DNA of 25,819 nt, taken from the NCBI GenBank assembly GCA_024762755.1, contig JANTGX010000008.1, positions 1 through 25,819 on the forward strand. Reading direction: 5' to 3'. Both the position numbers and the translations under genes were made by a program. This document shows positions 9,221 through 17,394 of the stretch, in pieces. This stretch comes from Gammaproteobacteria bacterium. GTDB lineage: Bacteria > Pseudomonadota > Gammaproteobacteria > SZUA-152. The notes below the pieces were generated by a model, which saw only the letters and a list, made by a program, of their open reading frames with translations, did no database searches and was not told the DNA's origin. Every line of letters begins with the position of its first letter. The first letter of the stretch is position 1.

Positions 9221-9630
9221 GCCTCTGTCTCAATGGCTTCGATGAGGCAGCAGATACTCGATCCATCAGGGGGACAATCGGGCATGACCTGCCAGCGATT
9301 CAGCGCGTCTTCCATGCGTCCTTGAAGGGCAATCAGCTGCCGGATCTTGTCCCGGTTCTCCGTGATACGTTCGGCGATGATCTGCCGTACGAGGGGGCAT
9401 GGCGCAACGCCTCTGCGTGCCTCATCGAGTATTTTCTTGATCTCGCTCAGGGTAAATCCGAGGACCTGCGCCCGGCGGATGAATTCGATGCGTTGCACAT
9501 CATCACGGCAGAATAGCCTGTACCCGTTACGGGGGTTTCTTTCTGGTTGCAGAAGGCCCTTGCTCGTATAGTGGCGAACAGTATCTGGAGTGACACCCGA
9601 CTGTCTGGCCAATTCAGTAACGGTCATCAT
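9217..9630 (-). CDS. MerR-family heavy-metal-responsive transcriptional regulator
   Basis: Protein of 137 residues. The N-terminal winged-helix has the MerR pattern TVTELARQSGVTPDTVRHYTSKGLL and a GYRLF turn; a dimerisation helix (about 80-115) and a C-terminal metal loop follow. The metal residues are C78 (in VAPCPLV) and C119-x7-C127-C128. A Cys at the C78 position is found in sensors of divalent ions (ZntR, CadR, MerR), whereas Cu(I) sensors (CueR) have Ser there, and C119/C128 have the ZntR spacing. It may therefore sense Zn, Cd, Pb or Hg although it sits among copper genes. The ATG at 9630 (a second ATG follows at once) has AGGAGGTGA upstream. It lies 24 bases after the DUF2231 gene. The next promoter downstream is probably its target. 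Confidence 0.92.
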   Translation of the reverse strand: MMTVTELARQSGVTPDTVRHYTSKGLLQPERNPRNGYRLFCRDDVQRIEFIRRAQVLGFTLSEIKKILDEARRGVAPCPLVRQIIAERITENRDKIRQLIALQGRMEDALNRWQVMPDCPPDGSSICCLIEAIETEA

Positions 9631-9654
9631 GGCTCACCTCCTCGCGCAGATATC

Positions 9655-10293
9655 TCAATGATCGTGTAAATCGTCGTCGACATGAGCATGGCCTGCGGCG
9701 CGTTCAGGGCCAACTTCGAGTCCTTCATCCATGCCGCTGAAGTCCATAGGCGCAGCGTCGTGTGTAGGGGATTCGGCACCTCTATCGTTCCTAGCATTCT
9801 CGTGTTCGTGTCCGCCATGAGCATGGTCATGGCCCTCACCTTCCGTCTGGGGCAGGGACATGACGCCGAGACCGAAACGGTAGACCAGCTCACCGCCATG
9901 CCATGCGGTAGAAGCAAGCAGTAGACCACCCCCCAACATGGCTGCAACGAACACTATGCCCAGGACGCGCTCCTTGATGGCGGCGTACGCTGCCCAGACT
10001 GCCAGGATGGAAAAGACCACGATGACTGAAATGGCCCAGTTTCGGTGTTCTGTCATCGCCGCGTGCGAAGGCGTGTCGTGGGCCACACTGTTAAAGGCAT
10101 CCAGGCCGGCAAGGCCGGTGAGTAATGTGATTCCTGCACCAAACCACAGCAGCCATTGCGCAACAGTCGACCATTGCCGCCCGAGTGAGCCTCGCATGAA
10201 CATCGTCAACACGTAGAGCAATACGGAGAGACTCAACAGAGCCACGGTGAAGTGGACAAAGATGGGGTGCCAATTGGGTATTATTTCAGGCAT
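9655..10293 (-). CDS. DUF2231-type membrane protein with His-rich C-terminal tail
   Basis: Protein of 212 residues. Starting MPEIIPNWHPIFVHFTVALL, it shows the HPxxVHF motif of DUF2231 membrane proteins and four hydrophobic helices (about 10-30, 46-64, 86-105, 112-133). The last 65 residues are hydrophilic and rich in His, Asp and Glu (for example HDHAHGGHEHE and the terminal HAHVDDDLHDH), typical of metal-binding tails. I infer a role in metal handling at the inner membrane; the family's biochemical function is not known. The ATG at 10293 is chosen over 10311 because GAGAGG lies upstream and the family begins there; the spacing is a little long. It lies between the PII-like gene (45 bases) and the MerR gene (24 bases), so it is part of the same operon. 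Confidence 0.8.
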   Translation of the reverse strand: MPEIIPNWHPIFVHFTVALLSLSVLLYVLTMFMRGSLGRQWSTVAQWLLWFGAGITLLTGLAGLDAFNSVAHDTPSHAAMTEHRNWAISVIVVFSILAVWAAYAAIKERVLGIVFVAAMLGGGLLLASTAWHGGELVYRFGLGVMSLPQTEGEGHDHAHGGHEHENARNDRGAESPTHDAAPMDFSGMDEGLEVGPERAAGHAHVDDDLHDH

Positions 10294-10338
10294 GAATCGT
10301 GTACCTCTCATGAATGTCTTGAATGACCGGATCGTCCC

Positions 10339-10656
10339 TCACGCGGACATCTCGGATCGTGTGCGAATGCGATACAACGTCTCCACCGGCAACACGGCGA
10401 TGAGTCCATCACCGGGCAGCCCCACATGGGCAATGTCCATGATCTCTTCGACAATCGCCTCCGCCTCCTCTGCCGCCACGAAGATTTCTATCTTGGCGTG
10501 ACTAGTCAGCCAGTCACTGCTGTACAAATCTGCGTATTCACCGTAACCCTTGATATGGCTAAGGGTGAATCCCTGTACGTTCTTCGTCTGCAATCGCTGC
10601 TGTACCTTGTCGCATACGTCGCAGCGGACTATGGCCGTGATCTTGCGATATTTCAT
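10339..10656 (-). CDS. PII-like (GlnB superfamily) signalling protein of a heavy-metal efflux operon
   Basis: Protein of 105 residues, cytoplasmic. It starts with MKYRKITAIVR (beta 1 of PII) and ends with GDGLIAVLPVE...YRIRT, close to the PII signature GDGKIFVxPVE...RIRTGE, so the fold assignment is firm. The T-loop region is replaced by a shorter segment around GYGEYADLYSSDW, without the uridylylation Tyr context of GlnB, and an early C12-D-V-C15 motif could bind metal. A PII group located in RND metal-efflux operons is known, but its ligand is not settled. The ATG at 10656 has GAGGAGG at good distance. It lies between the periplasmic metal protein gene and the DUF2231 gene. It probably senses a nucleotide or metal and adjusts a membrane partner such as CusA (inference). 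Confidence 0.85.
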   Translation of the reverse strand: MKYRKITAIVRCDVCDKVQQRLQTKNVQGFTLSHIKGYGEYADLYSSDWLTSHAKIEIFVAAEEAEAIVEEIMDIAHVGLPGDGLIAVLPVETLYRIRTRSEMSA

Positions 10657-10726
10657 CTCGATTCCTCCTCATAGGCTCATCGATATCCAGCGCTACTCAC
10701 CCCGGCAGCCATAAGCCTGTACATAC

Positions 10727-11182
10727 TTATTCACCGTAATACACACCTCCTTTGTGCTTTCTCCCATCCGGCGTCTTGAACAGGATCATCAACTGGTGTC
10801 TTCCGCTGTCAAGCAGGTCATAGCCCGCCATATACCAGTCACCCATCTTCATGGCCCGCTTACTCGCGCTTTTCCCATCGGGAAAGACCACCTTGGTGTT
10901 CATCACAATGCCCTCGATGGGCTTCCCGTCTTTTTCCACCTTGATCATGAAATGGTGACTCCCCCCCATGGAGGGACCGTCTGCCGGTTTCATGACATGA
11001 AAGCTCACCGTATAGCCGTCTATCTGTTTCTTCTTCAGAAACATGTGTTCCTGCATGGCGCCGGTCATGGCGTGATCCTCGTGTTTCATTTCGCCATCAT
11101 GGTGGTGGCCTTCCGCTGCCTGGCTGGCAGGGAACATGCCCATGAGTCCGATAATGGTCAGTGCTGTGAGTGTCTTATGCAT
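10727..11182 (-). CDS. Periplasmic His/Met-rich protein of the Cus operon
   Basis: Protein of 151 residues with a Sec signal peptide (cleavage after ASQA, residue 22). A His/Met-rich stretch follows (EGHHHDGEMKHEDHAM), then a beta-sandwich-like domain (about 47-150) with the pattern YTVSFHVMKP, GGSHHFMIKVEKDG, GIVMNTKVVFPDGKS, MGDWYMAGYDLLDSGRHQ, which resembles small periplasmic YtkA/FixH-like or copper-resistance domains. It probably binds Cu(I)/Ag(I) and passes it to CusB or CusC, as the unrelated CusF does in E. coli (inference from position). The ATG at 11182 is preceded by AAGGAGA. It is separated from cusA by 113 bases containing a REP-like element. Confidence 0.8.
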   Translation of the reverse strand: MHKTLTALTIIGLMGMFPASQAAEGHHHDGEMKHEDHAMTGAMQEHMFLKKKQIDGYTVSFHVMKPADGPSMGGSHHFMIKVEKDGKPIEGIVMNTKVVFPDGKSASKRAMKMGDWYMAGYDLLDSGRHQLMILFKTPDGRKHKGGVYYGE

Positions 11183-11269
11183 CGTTCATTCTCCTTTCGT
11201 CTTCTTTGATCTATCGATATACATGCCACCTAAGTGGGCGTTCAATGAATACCGCCAGTACGACAGGCC

Positions 11270-11302
11270 TATCTTCACGGCCTGAAGAGCCGCTCCTACG
11301 TA
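11270..11302 (-). repeat. REP-like palindromic element at the 3' end of cusA
   Basis: On the minus strand the sequence GTAGGAGCGGCTCTTCAGGCCG forms a small hairpin (CGGC at 11292-11289 with GCCG at 11281-11278) of the same design as GTAGGAGCGGCTTCAGCCG elements, which occur in many copies between genes of several GC-rich gammaproteobacteria. The first TAG of the element is the stop codon of cusA. With only one copy in the window, its dispersed nature cannot be shown here. Confidence 0.5.
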
Positions 11303-14300
11303 GGCTTCTCTCGTAGGCGCATTCGCTGTCCCTGCTCCTGCCATTGCAACACCATGCCGTAGATCAATGGCAGCACCAGCAGGCTGAGCACCGTGACCGT
11401 GACCATGCCGCCCACCATGGGCGCGGCGATGCGCTGCATTACGCTGGAACCAGTGCCCGTGCCCCACATGATGGGCAGCAGGCCGGCAATAATGGCGGTG
11501 GCGGTCATGGCGATGGGGCGCACACGCTCCGAGGTGCCGCGATGCACGGCGGCCATGATTTGTCTAGCACTCAATATGCCGCCAGATTCACGCCGCCGTG
11601 CCGCGATCTCGTGATCGATGAAGGTCAGCACTAGCACGCCGATCTCCGCGGCCACACCGGCCAGGGCGATGAAGCCTACCGCCACCGCCACCGAGATGTT
11701 GAAGCCCAACCAGTACACCAGCCAGAAACCACCGATCAGGCCGAAGGGTATGGACAGCATCACCACCAGCGGCTCGGTGATGTTGCGGAAGTTGAAATAC
11801 AGCAACAGGAAGATCACCAGCAGAGTAGCTGGCACCACGATACGCAGGCGCTCGGCGGCGCGCTCCATGTATTCGAACTGTCCCGACCACACCACCGTGT
11901 AGCCGGGCGGGATCTTCACCTGCGAGTCCACTATCTGTTTCGCCTCAGCGACATAACCACCAATGTCTGACGTCTTGATGTCGACGTAGATCCACGCGTT
12001 GGGCCGCGAGTCCTCGCTCTTGATGGATGGTGGTCCGCGACGCAAATTGAGGTCCGCCACCAGGGTCAACGGAATCTGTGTGCCGGTGGGCGTGGGGATC
12101 AGCACCTCCTTGAGTTGCGCCAGGTTGTCGCGCAACTCACGCGGGTAACGCACATTGACTGGATACCGCTCCAGGCCCTCCACCGTCTGCGTCACATTCA
12201 TGCCACCGATGGCAGTAGCGATCACCTCCTGCACATCACCCACGGTGAGGCCGTAACGCGCCGCCTCTTCGCGATTGATATCGAAGTCGAGGTAGTAGCC
12301 GCCGGCGGCCTTGTCGGCGAAGGCTGAGAGCGTGTCCGGCAACTGTTTCAGGGCCTGCTCTATGTCGTTTGCCACGTTCTCCAGCACCTTGAGATCCGGA
12401 CCGCTGACCTTGATGCCGATGGGCGTCTTGATGCCGGTGGAGAGCATGTCGATGCGGGTCTTGATGGGCATGGTCCAGGCATTGGCCAGACCCGGGAACT
12501 TGATCGCTGCATCCATCTCGTCCATCAGCTGCTTGGTGGTCTTGCTGGGGTCCGGCCATTCCTCGTGTGGTTTGAGACGAATGGTGGTCTCTATCATCGA
12601 CAGCGGCGCCGGGTCGGTGGCCGTGTCGGCGCGGCCCACCTTGCCGAACACGCTTTCGACCTCCGGGAAGGTCTTGATGATCTTATCCGTCTGCTGAAGG
12701 ATCTCTTTCGCCTTGGTGATGGAGACGCCGGGATAGGTGGTCGGCATGTAGAGGATGTCGCCTTCGTCCAGCGGCGGCATGAACTCGCTGCCGAGCTGGC
12801 TGACGGGATGCCAGGTAACGGCCAGTAGCGCCAGCGCACAAAGGACCACCGGCCAGCGCCAGTTGATGGCAAGCTGCAGCACCGGCGCATGCAGCCAGTG
12901 CAGGATACGGTTTACTGGATTGCGAGCCTCAGGCAGGATCTTGCCGCGGATGAAATAGCCCATCAGCACCGGCACCAGGGTGATGGCCAGCAACGCGGCA
13001 GCAGCCATGGCATAGGTCTTGGTGAAGGCCAGCGGTGCGAACAACCGTCCTTCCTGCGCCTGCAGGGTGAATACCGGCAGGAAGGACACGGTGATGATCA
13101 GCAAGGAGAAGAACAAAGCCGGCCCCACCTCGCGCGAGGCGCTGGCGATGGCCTCCCAGCGTTCGGCGTTATTCAACGCGCTGCCCTTGCGCTCTTCGGC
13201 GTGTTCCAAGTGCTTGTGGGCGTTCTCGATCATGACAATCGCCCCGTCCACCATGGCGCCGATGGCGATGGCAATGCCGCCCAAGGACATGATGTTGGCA
13301 TCGATACCTTGCCAACGCATGACGATGAAGGCCAGCAGAATACCGATGGGCAGGGTGACGATGGCCACCAGTGCAGAACGGGCATGCAGCAGGAACACGA
13401 TGGCGATAATCGCTACCACGATGGACTCCTCGATGAGCTTTTCCTTGAGGTTGTCCACCGCGCGCTCGATGAGGTCGCCGCGGTCGTACACGGGCATGAT
13501 CTCCACGCCCTCCGGCAGGCCCTTGGCCAGTTCGGCGAGTTTTTCTCGCACGCCCTCGATGGTGGCTAGGGCATTCTCGCCGTAACGCATAATCACTACG
13601 CCGCCGGCCACCTCGCCCTCGCCGTTCAGCTCGGCCAGGCCGCGGCGCAGCTCGGGCCCGAGGTGCACGTTGGCCACGTCTTCCAGGCGCACAGGGGTGC
13701 CTCCTTCGGTGACACCGAGGGGAATGGTCTTCAGATCCTCGATGCCGCGCAGGTAACCGGGGGCGCGCACCATGTATTCGGTCTCGGCCATCTCCACCAG
13801 CCTGCCACCGACATCATTATTGGAACGCTGGATGGCGTGGCGCACCTTGGACAGAGGGATGTTGTAGGCCAGCAGTGCCTGCGGATCGACTTCCACCTGA
13901 TACTGCTTGACGAAGCCGCCCACCGAGGCCACCTCGGAAACGCCGTTCACGGTCTGCAGCGGGTAGCGCAGATACCAGTCCTGCAGCGAGCGCAGCTGGG
14001 CCAGGTCGTGCCTGCCCGTCCGATCGACCAGGGCGTACTCGTAGATCCAGCCGACGCCTGTGGCATCCGGCCCCAGCGCCGGGGAGACGCCGGGCGGCAG
14101 GCGGCCGCTGGCATAGTTCAGATACTCCAGAACCCGCGAACGCGCCCAGTACATGTCTGTGCCATCCTCGAAGATGACGTAGACGAAGGACAGGCCGAAG
14201 AAGGAATAACCCCGTACCACCTTGGCATTGGGCACCGCCAACATGGCTGTGGTCAGCGGATAGGTCACCTGGTCCTCCACCACCTGCGGTGCCTGGCCCG

Positions 14301-14460
14301 GAAACTCAGTGAAGATGATGACCTGCACGTCCGAGAGATCGGGGATGGCATCCAGTGCAGTATTCTTCACCGACCAGATGCCGATGCCAATAAGAATCAG
14401 GGTGGCGATGAGGACCGTGAACTTGTCACGCAGGGAGGCGTTGATGATCGTCTGAATCAT
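11296..14460 (-). CDS. cusA: CusA-type Cu(I)/Ag(I) RND efflux pump
   Basis: Protein of 1054 residues, full length for HME-RND inner-membrane pumps. The Met ladder of Cu/Ag transporters is complete: M572 (ILYMPTTYPG), M622 (APLSMIETT) and M672 (RIDMLSTGI), matching M573, M623 and M672 of E. coli CusA; D405 in AMVDGAIVM is the proton-relay Asp. Twelve transmembrane helices flank two large periplasmic loops. It works as a trimer with CusB and CusC to expel Cu(I) from periplasm or cytoplasm, driven by protons. It begins 9 bases after the cusB stop, so translation is coupled. The stop codon lies inside a REP-like element. The conserved Met ladder argues for monovalent metals rather than Zn, Co or Ni. 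Confidence 0.97.
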   Translation of the reverse strand: MIQTIINASLRDKFTVLIATLILIGIGIWSVKNTALDAIPDLSDVQVIIFTEFPGQAPQVVEDQVTYPLTTAMLAVPNAKVVRGYSFFGLSFVYVIFEDGTDMYWARSRVLEYLNYASGRLPPGVSPALGPDATGVGWIYEYALVDRTGRHDLAQLRSLQDWYLRYPLQTVNGVSEVASVGGFVKQYQVEVDPQALLAYNIPLSKVRHAIQRSNNDVGGRLVEMAETEYMVRAPGYLRGIEDLKTIPLGVTEGGTPVRLEDVANVHLGPELRRGLAELNGEGEVAGGVVIMRYGENALATIEGVREKLAELAKGLPEGVEIMPVYDRGDLIERAVDNLKEKLIEESIVVAIIAIVFLLHARSALVAIVTLPIGILLAFIVMRWQGIDANIMSLGGIAIAIGAMVDGAIVMIENAHKHLEHAEERKGSALNNAERWEAIASASREVGPALFFSLLIITVSFLPVFTLQAQEGRLFAPLAFTKTYAMAAAALLAITLVPVLMGYFIRGKILPEARNPVNRILHWLHAPVLQLAINWRWPVVLCALALLAVTWHPVSQLGSEFMPPLDEGDILYMPTTYPGVSITKAKEILQQTDKIIKTFPEVESVFGKVGRADTATDPAPLSMIETTIRLKPHEEWPDPSKTTKQLMDEMDAAIKFPGLANAWTMPIKTRIDMLSTGIKTPIGIKVSGPDLKVLENVANDIEQALKQLPDTLSAFADKAAGGYYLDFDINREEAARYGLTVGDVQEVIATAIGGMNVTQTVEGLERYPVNVRYPRELRDNLAQLKEVLIPTPTGTQIPLTLVADLNLRRGPPSIKSEDSRPNAWIYVDIKTSDIGGYVAEAKQIVDSQVKIPPGYTVVWSGQFEYMERAAERLRIVVPATLLVIFLLLYFNFRNITEPLVVMLSIPFGLIGGFWLVYWLGFNISVAVAVGFIALAGVAAEIGVLVLTFIDHEIAARRRESGGILSARQIMAAVHRGTSERVRPIAMTATAIIAGLLPIMWGTGTGSSVMQRIAAPMVGGMVTVTVLSLLVLPLIYGMVLQWQEQGQRMRLREKPT

Positions 14461-14469
14461 GTTATGCCC

Positions 14470-15942
14470 CTATTTCCCGTTATCCATTTGCATGTCACTC
14501 ATATCCATATCGCCCATATCGAGGTCGGGATCGGCAGGCGCGGTCGCGCCACCACCGGCCTGCCCCTCCAGCATCTTCGCCGTGGCCTCGCGCAGCTTGG
14601 ACTCGGAGTCAATGAGGAATTGCGCGGAGGTCACCACCTCCTCGCCGGCCTTCAGGCCTTTGGCGATCTGCACCATGCCATCGGCGGACAGGCCCAGGGT
14701 CACAGTGCGCGGTTCGAACTTGCCGGGCTCGCGGACCACGAACACCAGGTCGCGTTCACCCGAGCGCACCACCGCCTCTGAAGGCACCACCACGGCGTTC
14801 GGGATCTTGCCGGCATGCAGGGTGACGTTGGCGAACATCTCGGGCTTCAACAGCTGGTCGGGATTGTCGAATTCGAGGCGCACACGCGCGGTGCGCGTCT
14901 TGCGCTCCATGTAGGGATAGATGTAGGCCACCTTGCCGCGGAAGGTACGGCCGGGCACCGCGCGCACCGTCATCTCCGCCTCGTCGCCCAGTCTGATCCA
15001 GGGCAGGTCTTCCTCGTAGACGTCCACGTACACCCACACCCGCGACAGATCGGCCAGCATGTACAGCTCCGTCTTGGGCGTCACATACTGGCCCTCGCGC
15101 ACGCCGACCTTGATCACCGTGCCGTCGAAGGGCGAGTGGATGTGGGTGCGTTTCATGATCTTGCCAGTGGTCTCCAGCTCCTGGATCTGGTGCTCGGGCA
15201 TGTCCAGCAGACGCAGGCGTTCGCGCGCCGACTTCACCAGTTCCTCGGCGCCGCGGCGTATCTCCTCGTAGGGACTGTCCTTGAGTACACGCAGATTGCT
15301 CAGGGCCAGCAGGTATTCCTCCTGGCTGGAGACCAGTTGCGGCGAATAGATGCTGAGCAGGATGTCGTCCTTCTTCACCAGCGAACCGGTGGTCGATACG
15401 CGCAGTACCTCGATCCAGCCCTCGATCTTGGGATGCAGACGGGCTAGCTTTTCCTCGTTGAAGTCCACCCGGCCCACCGCACGCACCACGTGGCTGAGAC
15501 TGCGCCGCTCGGCGTGCGCGGTGCGCACACCGATATTCTGTACCGTCACCGGATCGATGGTGACCGTACCGGCCGGCTCATTGCTACTCGCGCCGCCATC
15601 GGCATACACGGGAATGTAGTCCATGCCCATCTCGTCCTTGGCCGGTACCGGCGAGGTGATGGCTGGGTTCATGGGATTGCGATAGAACAACACCTTTTTC
15701 TCTTTCGGCTTCTCCGCGTCCGCATACACGGGGATGTAGTCCATGCCCATTTCATCCTTGGCCGGTACCGGCGAGGTGATGGCTGGGTTCATGGGATTGC
15801 GGTAGAAGAGAGGCTTGCGCGTCTGCGGCGTGGGCGTACCCGCCGGCACCGGCGACGCACCACGTTGCAGGGCAAACCAATAGCCGCCGCCGGCGGCAAT
15901 AGCGGCAACGAGGATGAGGCTGACAACGGTCTTTCTATTCAT
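14470..15942 (-). CDS. cusB: CusB-type periplasmic adaptor with duplicated metal-binding module
   Basis: Protein of 490 residues and membrane-fusion type. A membrane anchor or signal (about 7-24) is followed by two nearly identical metal-binding modules (44-75 and 84-115; FYRNPMNP...KDEMGMDYIPVYAD), a duplication with period 40 residues that is also clear in the DNA. Next are the beta-barrel/lipoyl/alpha-hairpin adaptor domains (about 125-450; for example LHPKIEGWIEVLRVSTTG), and a Met/Asp-rich tail (DLDMGDMDMSDMQMDNGK) that probably binds Cu(I). It links CusA to CusC in the periplasm. The start overlaps the cusC stop by 8 bases (ATGAATAG). E. coli CusB has no duplicated module of this kind, so this version has extra binding capacity. 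Confidence 0.95.
   Translation of the reverse strand: MNRKTVVSLILVAAIAAGGGYWFALQRGASPVPAGTPTPQTRKPLFYRNPMNPAITSPVPAKDEMGMDYIPVYADAEKPKEKKVLFYRNPMNPAITSPVPAKDEMGMDYIPVYADGGASSNEPAGTVTIDPVTVQNIGVRTAHAERRSLSHVVRAVGRVDFNEEKLARLHPKIEGWIEVLRVSTTGSLVKKDDILLSIYSPQLVSSQEEYLLALSNLRVLKDSPYEEIRRGAEELVKSARERLRLLDMPEHQIQELETTGKIMKRTHIHSPFDGTVIKVGVREGQYVTPKTELYMLADLSRVWVYVDVYEEDLPWIRLGDEAEMTVRAVPGRTFRGKVAYIYPYMERKTRTARVRLEFDNPDQLLKPEMFANVTLHAGKIPNAVVVPSEAVVRSGERDLVFVVREPGKFEPRTVTLGLSADGMVQIAKGLKAGEEVVTSAQFLIDSESKLREATAKMLEGQAGGGATAPADPDLDMGDMDMSDMQMDNGK
15602..15807 (-). repeat. Direct repeat, 120-bp period, inside cusB
   Basis: Two 86-bp copies (15602-15687 and 15722-15807), separated by 34 bases, differ at only four positions. 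They encode the two FYRNPMNP metal-binding modules of CusB. The differences I see are at synonymous codon positions, which indicates a recent tandem duplication, gene conversion or selection to keep the protein the same. Confidence 0.95.
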
Positions 15943-17275
15943 GGGAGGTCTCTTCTTTGGAAGTCTGTGAAGCCGGCTGGGTATCCTGGCGCGTCACCGC
16001 CCCCTCCCCCGTCGCGGCCTGGAGCGCCGCCTGCGCCTGTTGCGCACGCGAGACGGCGTGCCAGTAGCGGGTTTCATAGTTGAACAGGGTCACCTGTGCG
16101 CGCACCACATTGAGGAAGTCCACCTTGTCCACCTGGTAGGCGGCCAGCATGGAGGCCACGGTCTGCCGTGCTTGGGGAAGGATTCCAGTTTGCAGCAGAC
16201 GCGCCTGCTCGCGTGCGGCGCGGTACCCGGCCAGGGCGCGTGAAATCTCCTCGGCGACACGCAGACGCGCGTCGTCCAGGCCGTAACGTTGCTGCTGCAA
16301 CTGACTGCCACGCTGCTGGATGGCCGCATCCTGACGCCGGCTGGTGAATAGGGGGAGGCTCATGCTGAACATGAGCGAGGCAAAATCGGCACGCGAACTG
16401 CCATCCGGGTCGTCTCCGACCCGCAGGCCGTAACGGGCACCGAGACTGAAATCGGGATAGCGATCCTTGCGCGCCAATTGCAGACGCGAGCGCGCCGCGG
16501 CGATGGTGTTCTTGTGTGCGGCCAGCAGGGGTCTGCGCTCACCAGCCGTGGCCAGCAGGTCGGCCTCTGCGGCCGGCTCCTCCAGCACCACCGGTGACGC
16601 CCCAGGCAGACGAATGGCCTGTGACGTGGGACGATCGAGCAGGGCATTGAGCCGGGCCTCCTCACTGCGCCGCGTGCCGCGCAGGCCGATCTCCTCATCG
16701 CGCAGTCGGGAAAGTTCCAGTTGGGCCAACAAGACGTCCTGTTGCAGACCCTGACCGACGCGATACTTGGTCTGCGCGACGGCCACCAGCTGGCGCAGCA
16801 ATTGACGATTGCGCGCCAGGATCTCCAGCGCGCGGTCGAGATAATGGAGGTTCCACCACAGACTGCGCACGTCGCGCACCAGCTTCAAGCGCTGCTCACC
16901 CACCGCATCGTCGGCCGCAGCATGCTCGAACTCTGCAGCGCGTCGGCGCAGGGCCAGCTTGCCTGGAAATGGCAGGGCCTGAACCACCCCAACCTGCACC
17001 TGCGTCATGGCCTCCTGACTCAGGCTGAAGGTATCCGTGGGGAGGTTGAGGACATTGAGCTGCAGGCGGGGATCGGGCAACACCGCCACCTGTGCCGGCA
17101 CCGCCGCGGCCGCCGCGGCGCGGGCCCGCAGGGCGGCGAGGCCCGGGTTGTGGCGCAATGCCGCATCCACTGCAGCAGACAGCGTCAGCGGCTCAGCCAC
17201 CGCTTGCGCCGTCGACAGCGACGGCAGCAACAGCAGCAGCCACAGACCAGCCAGGGTGAAAATTCTTGTGCACAT
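15935..17275 (-). CDS. cusC: CusC-type outer-membrane efflux protein (TolC family)
   Basis: Protein of 446 residues with a signal peptide (1-23, LWLLLLLPSLSTAQA). Two OEP domains follow, with the typical LTLSAAVDAALRHNPGLAALRARAAAA start and a second repeat (about 230-430), both dominated by long helices. As a trimer it forms the outer-membrane channel of the CusCBA pump. The lipobox Cys of some CusC proteins is not obvious, so it is probably soluble-processed rather than lipidated. The start ATG at 17275 is preferred because it opens the signal peptide directly. It is the first of the three pump genes and comes 119 bases after the upstream small gene, without a visible terminator between, so the transcript may begin at 17859. 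Confidence 0.93.
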   Translation of the reverse strand: MCTRIFTLAGLWLLLLLPSLSTAQAVAEPLTLSAAVDAALRHNPGLAALRARAAAAAAVPAQVAVLPDPRLQLNVLNLPTDTFSLSQEAMTQVQVGVVQALPFPGKLALRRRAAEFEHAAADDAVGEQRLKLVRDVRSLWWNLHYLDRALEILARNRQLLRQLVAVAQTKYRVGQGLQQDVLLAQLELSRLRDEEIGLRGTRRSEEARLNALLDRPTSQAIRLPGASPVVLEEPAAEADLLATAGERRPLLAAHKNTIAAARSRLQLARKDRYPDFSLGARYGLRVGDDPDGSSRADFASLMFSMSLPLFTSRRQDAAIQQRGSQLQQQRYGLDDARLRVAEEISRALAGYRAAREQARLLQTGILPQARQTVASMLAAYQVDKVDFLNVVRAQVTLFNYETRYWHAVSRAQQAQAALQAATGEGAVTRQDTQPASQTSKEETSHE

Positions 17276-17394
17276 GAAACACGCTCCGTTCGTCGGGCCG
17301 GCCCAACAAGGGTACGGCCAGGACGAAAAATCAGGGGGAATCGAACACGCGCAGACAGACAGCGCGAGTCAGTACCGGCGAGGCCGGCAAATCC

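Noticed and set aside
11186..11467. Open frame crossing the 3' end of cusA and the REP-like element
   Set aside because: It overlaps cusA in another frame, then runs through a repeat; its translation has no recognisable domain.
13663..14781. 372-residue open frame on the + strand opposite cusA and cusB
   Set aside because: His/Gly/Gln-rich translation opposite two conserved genes; a codon-bias shadow.
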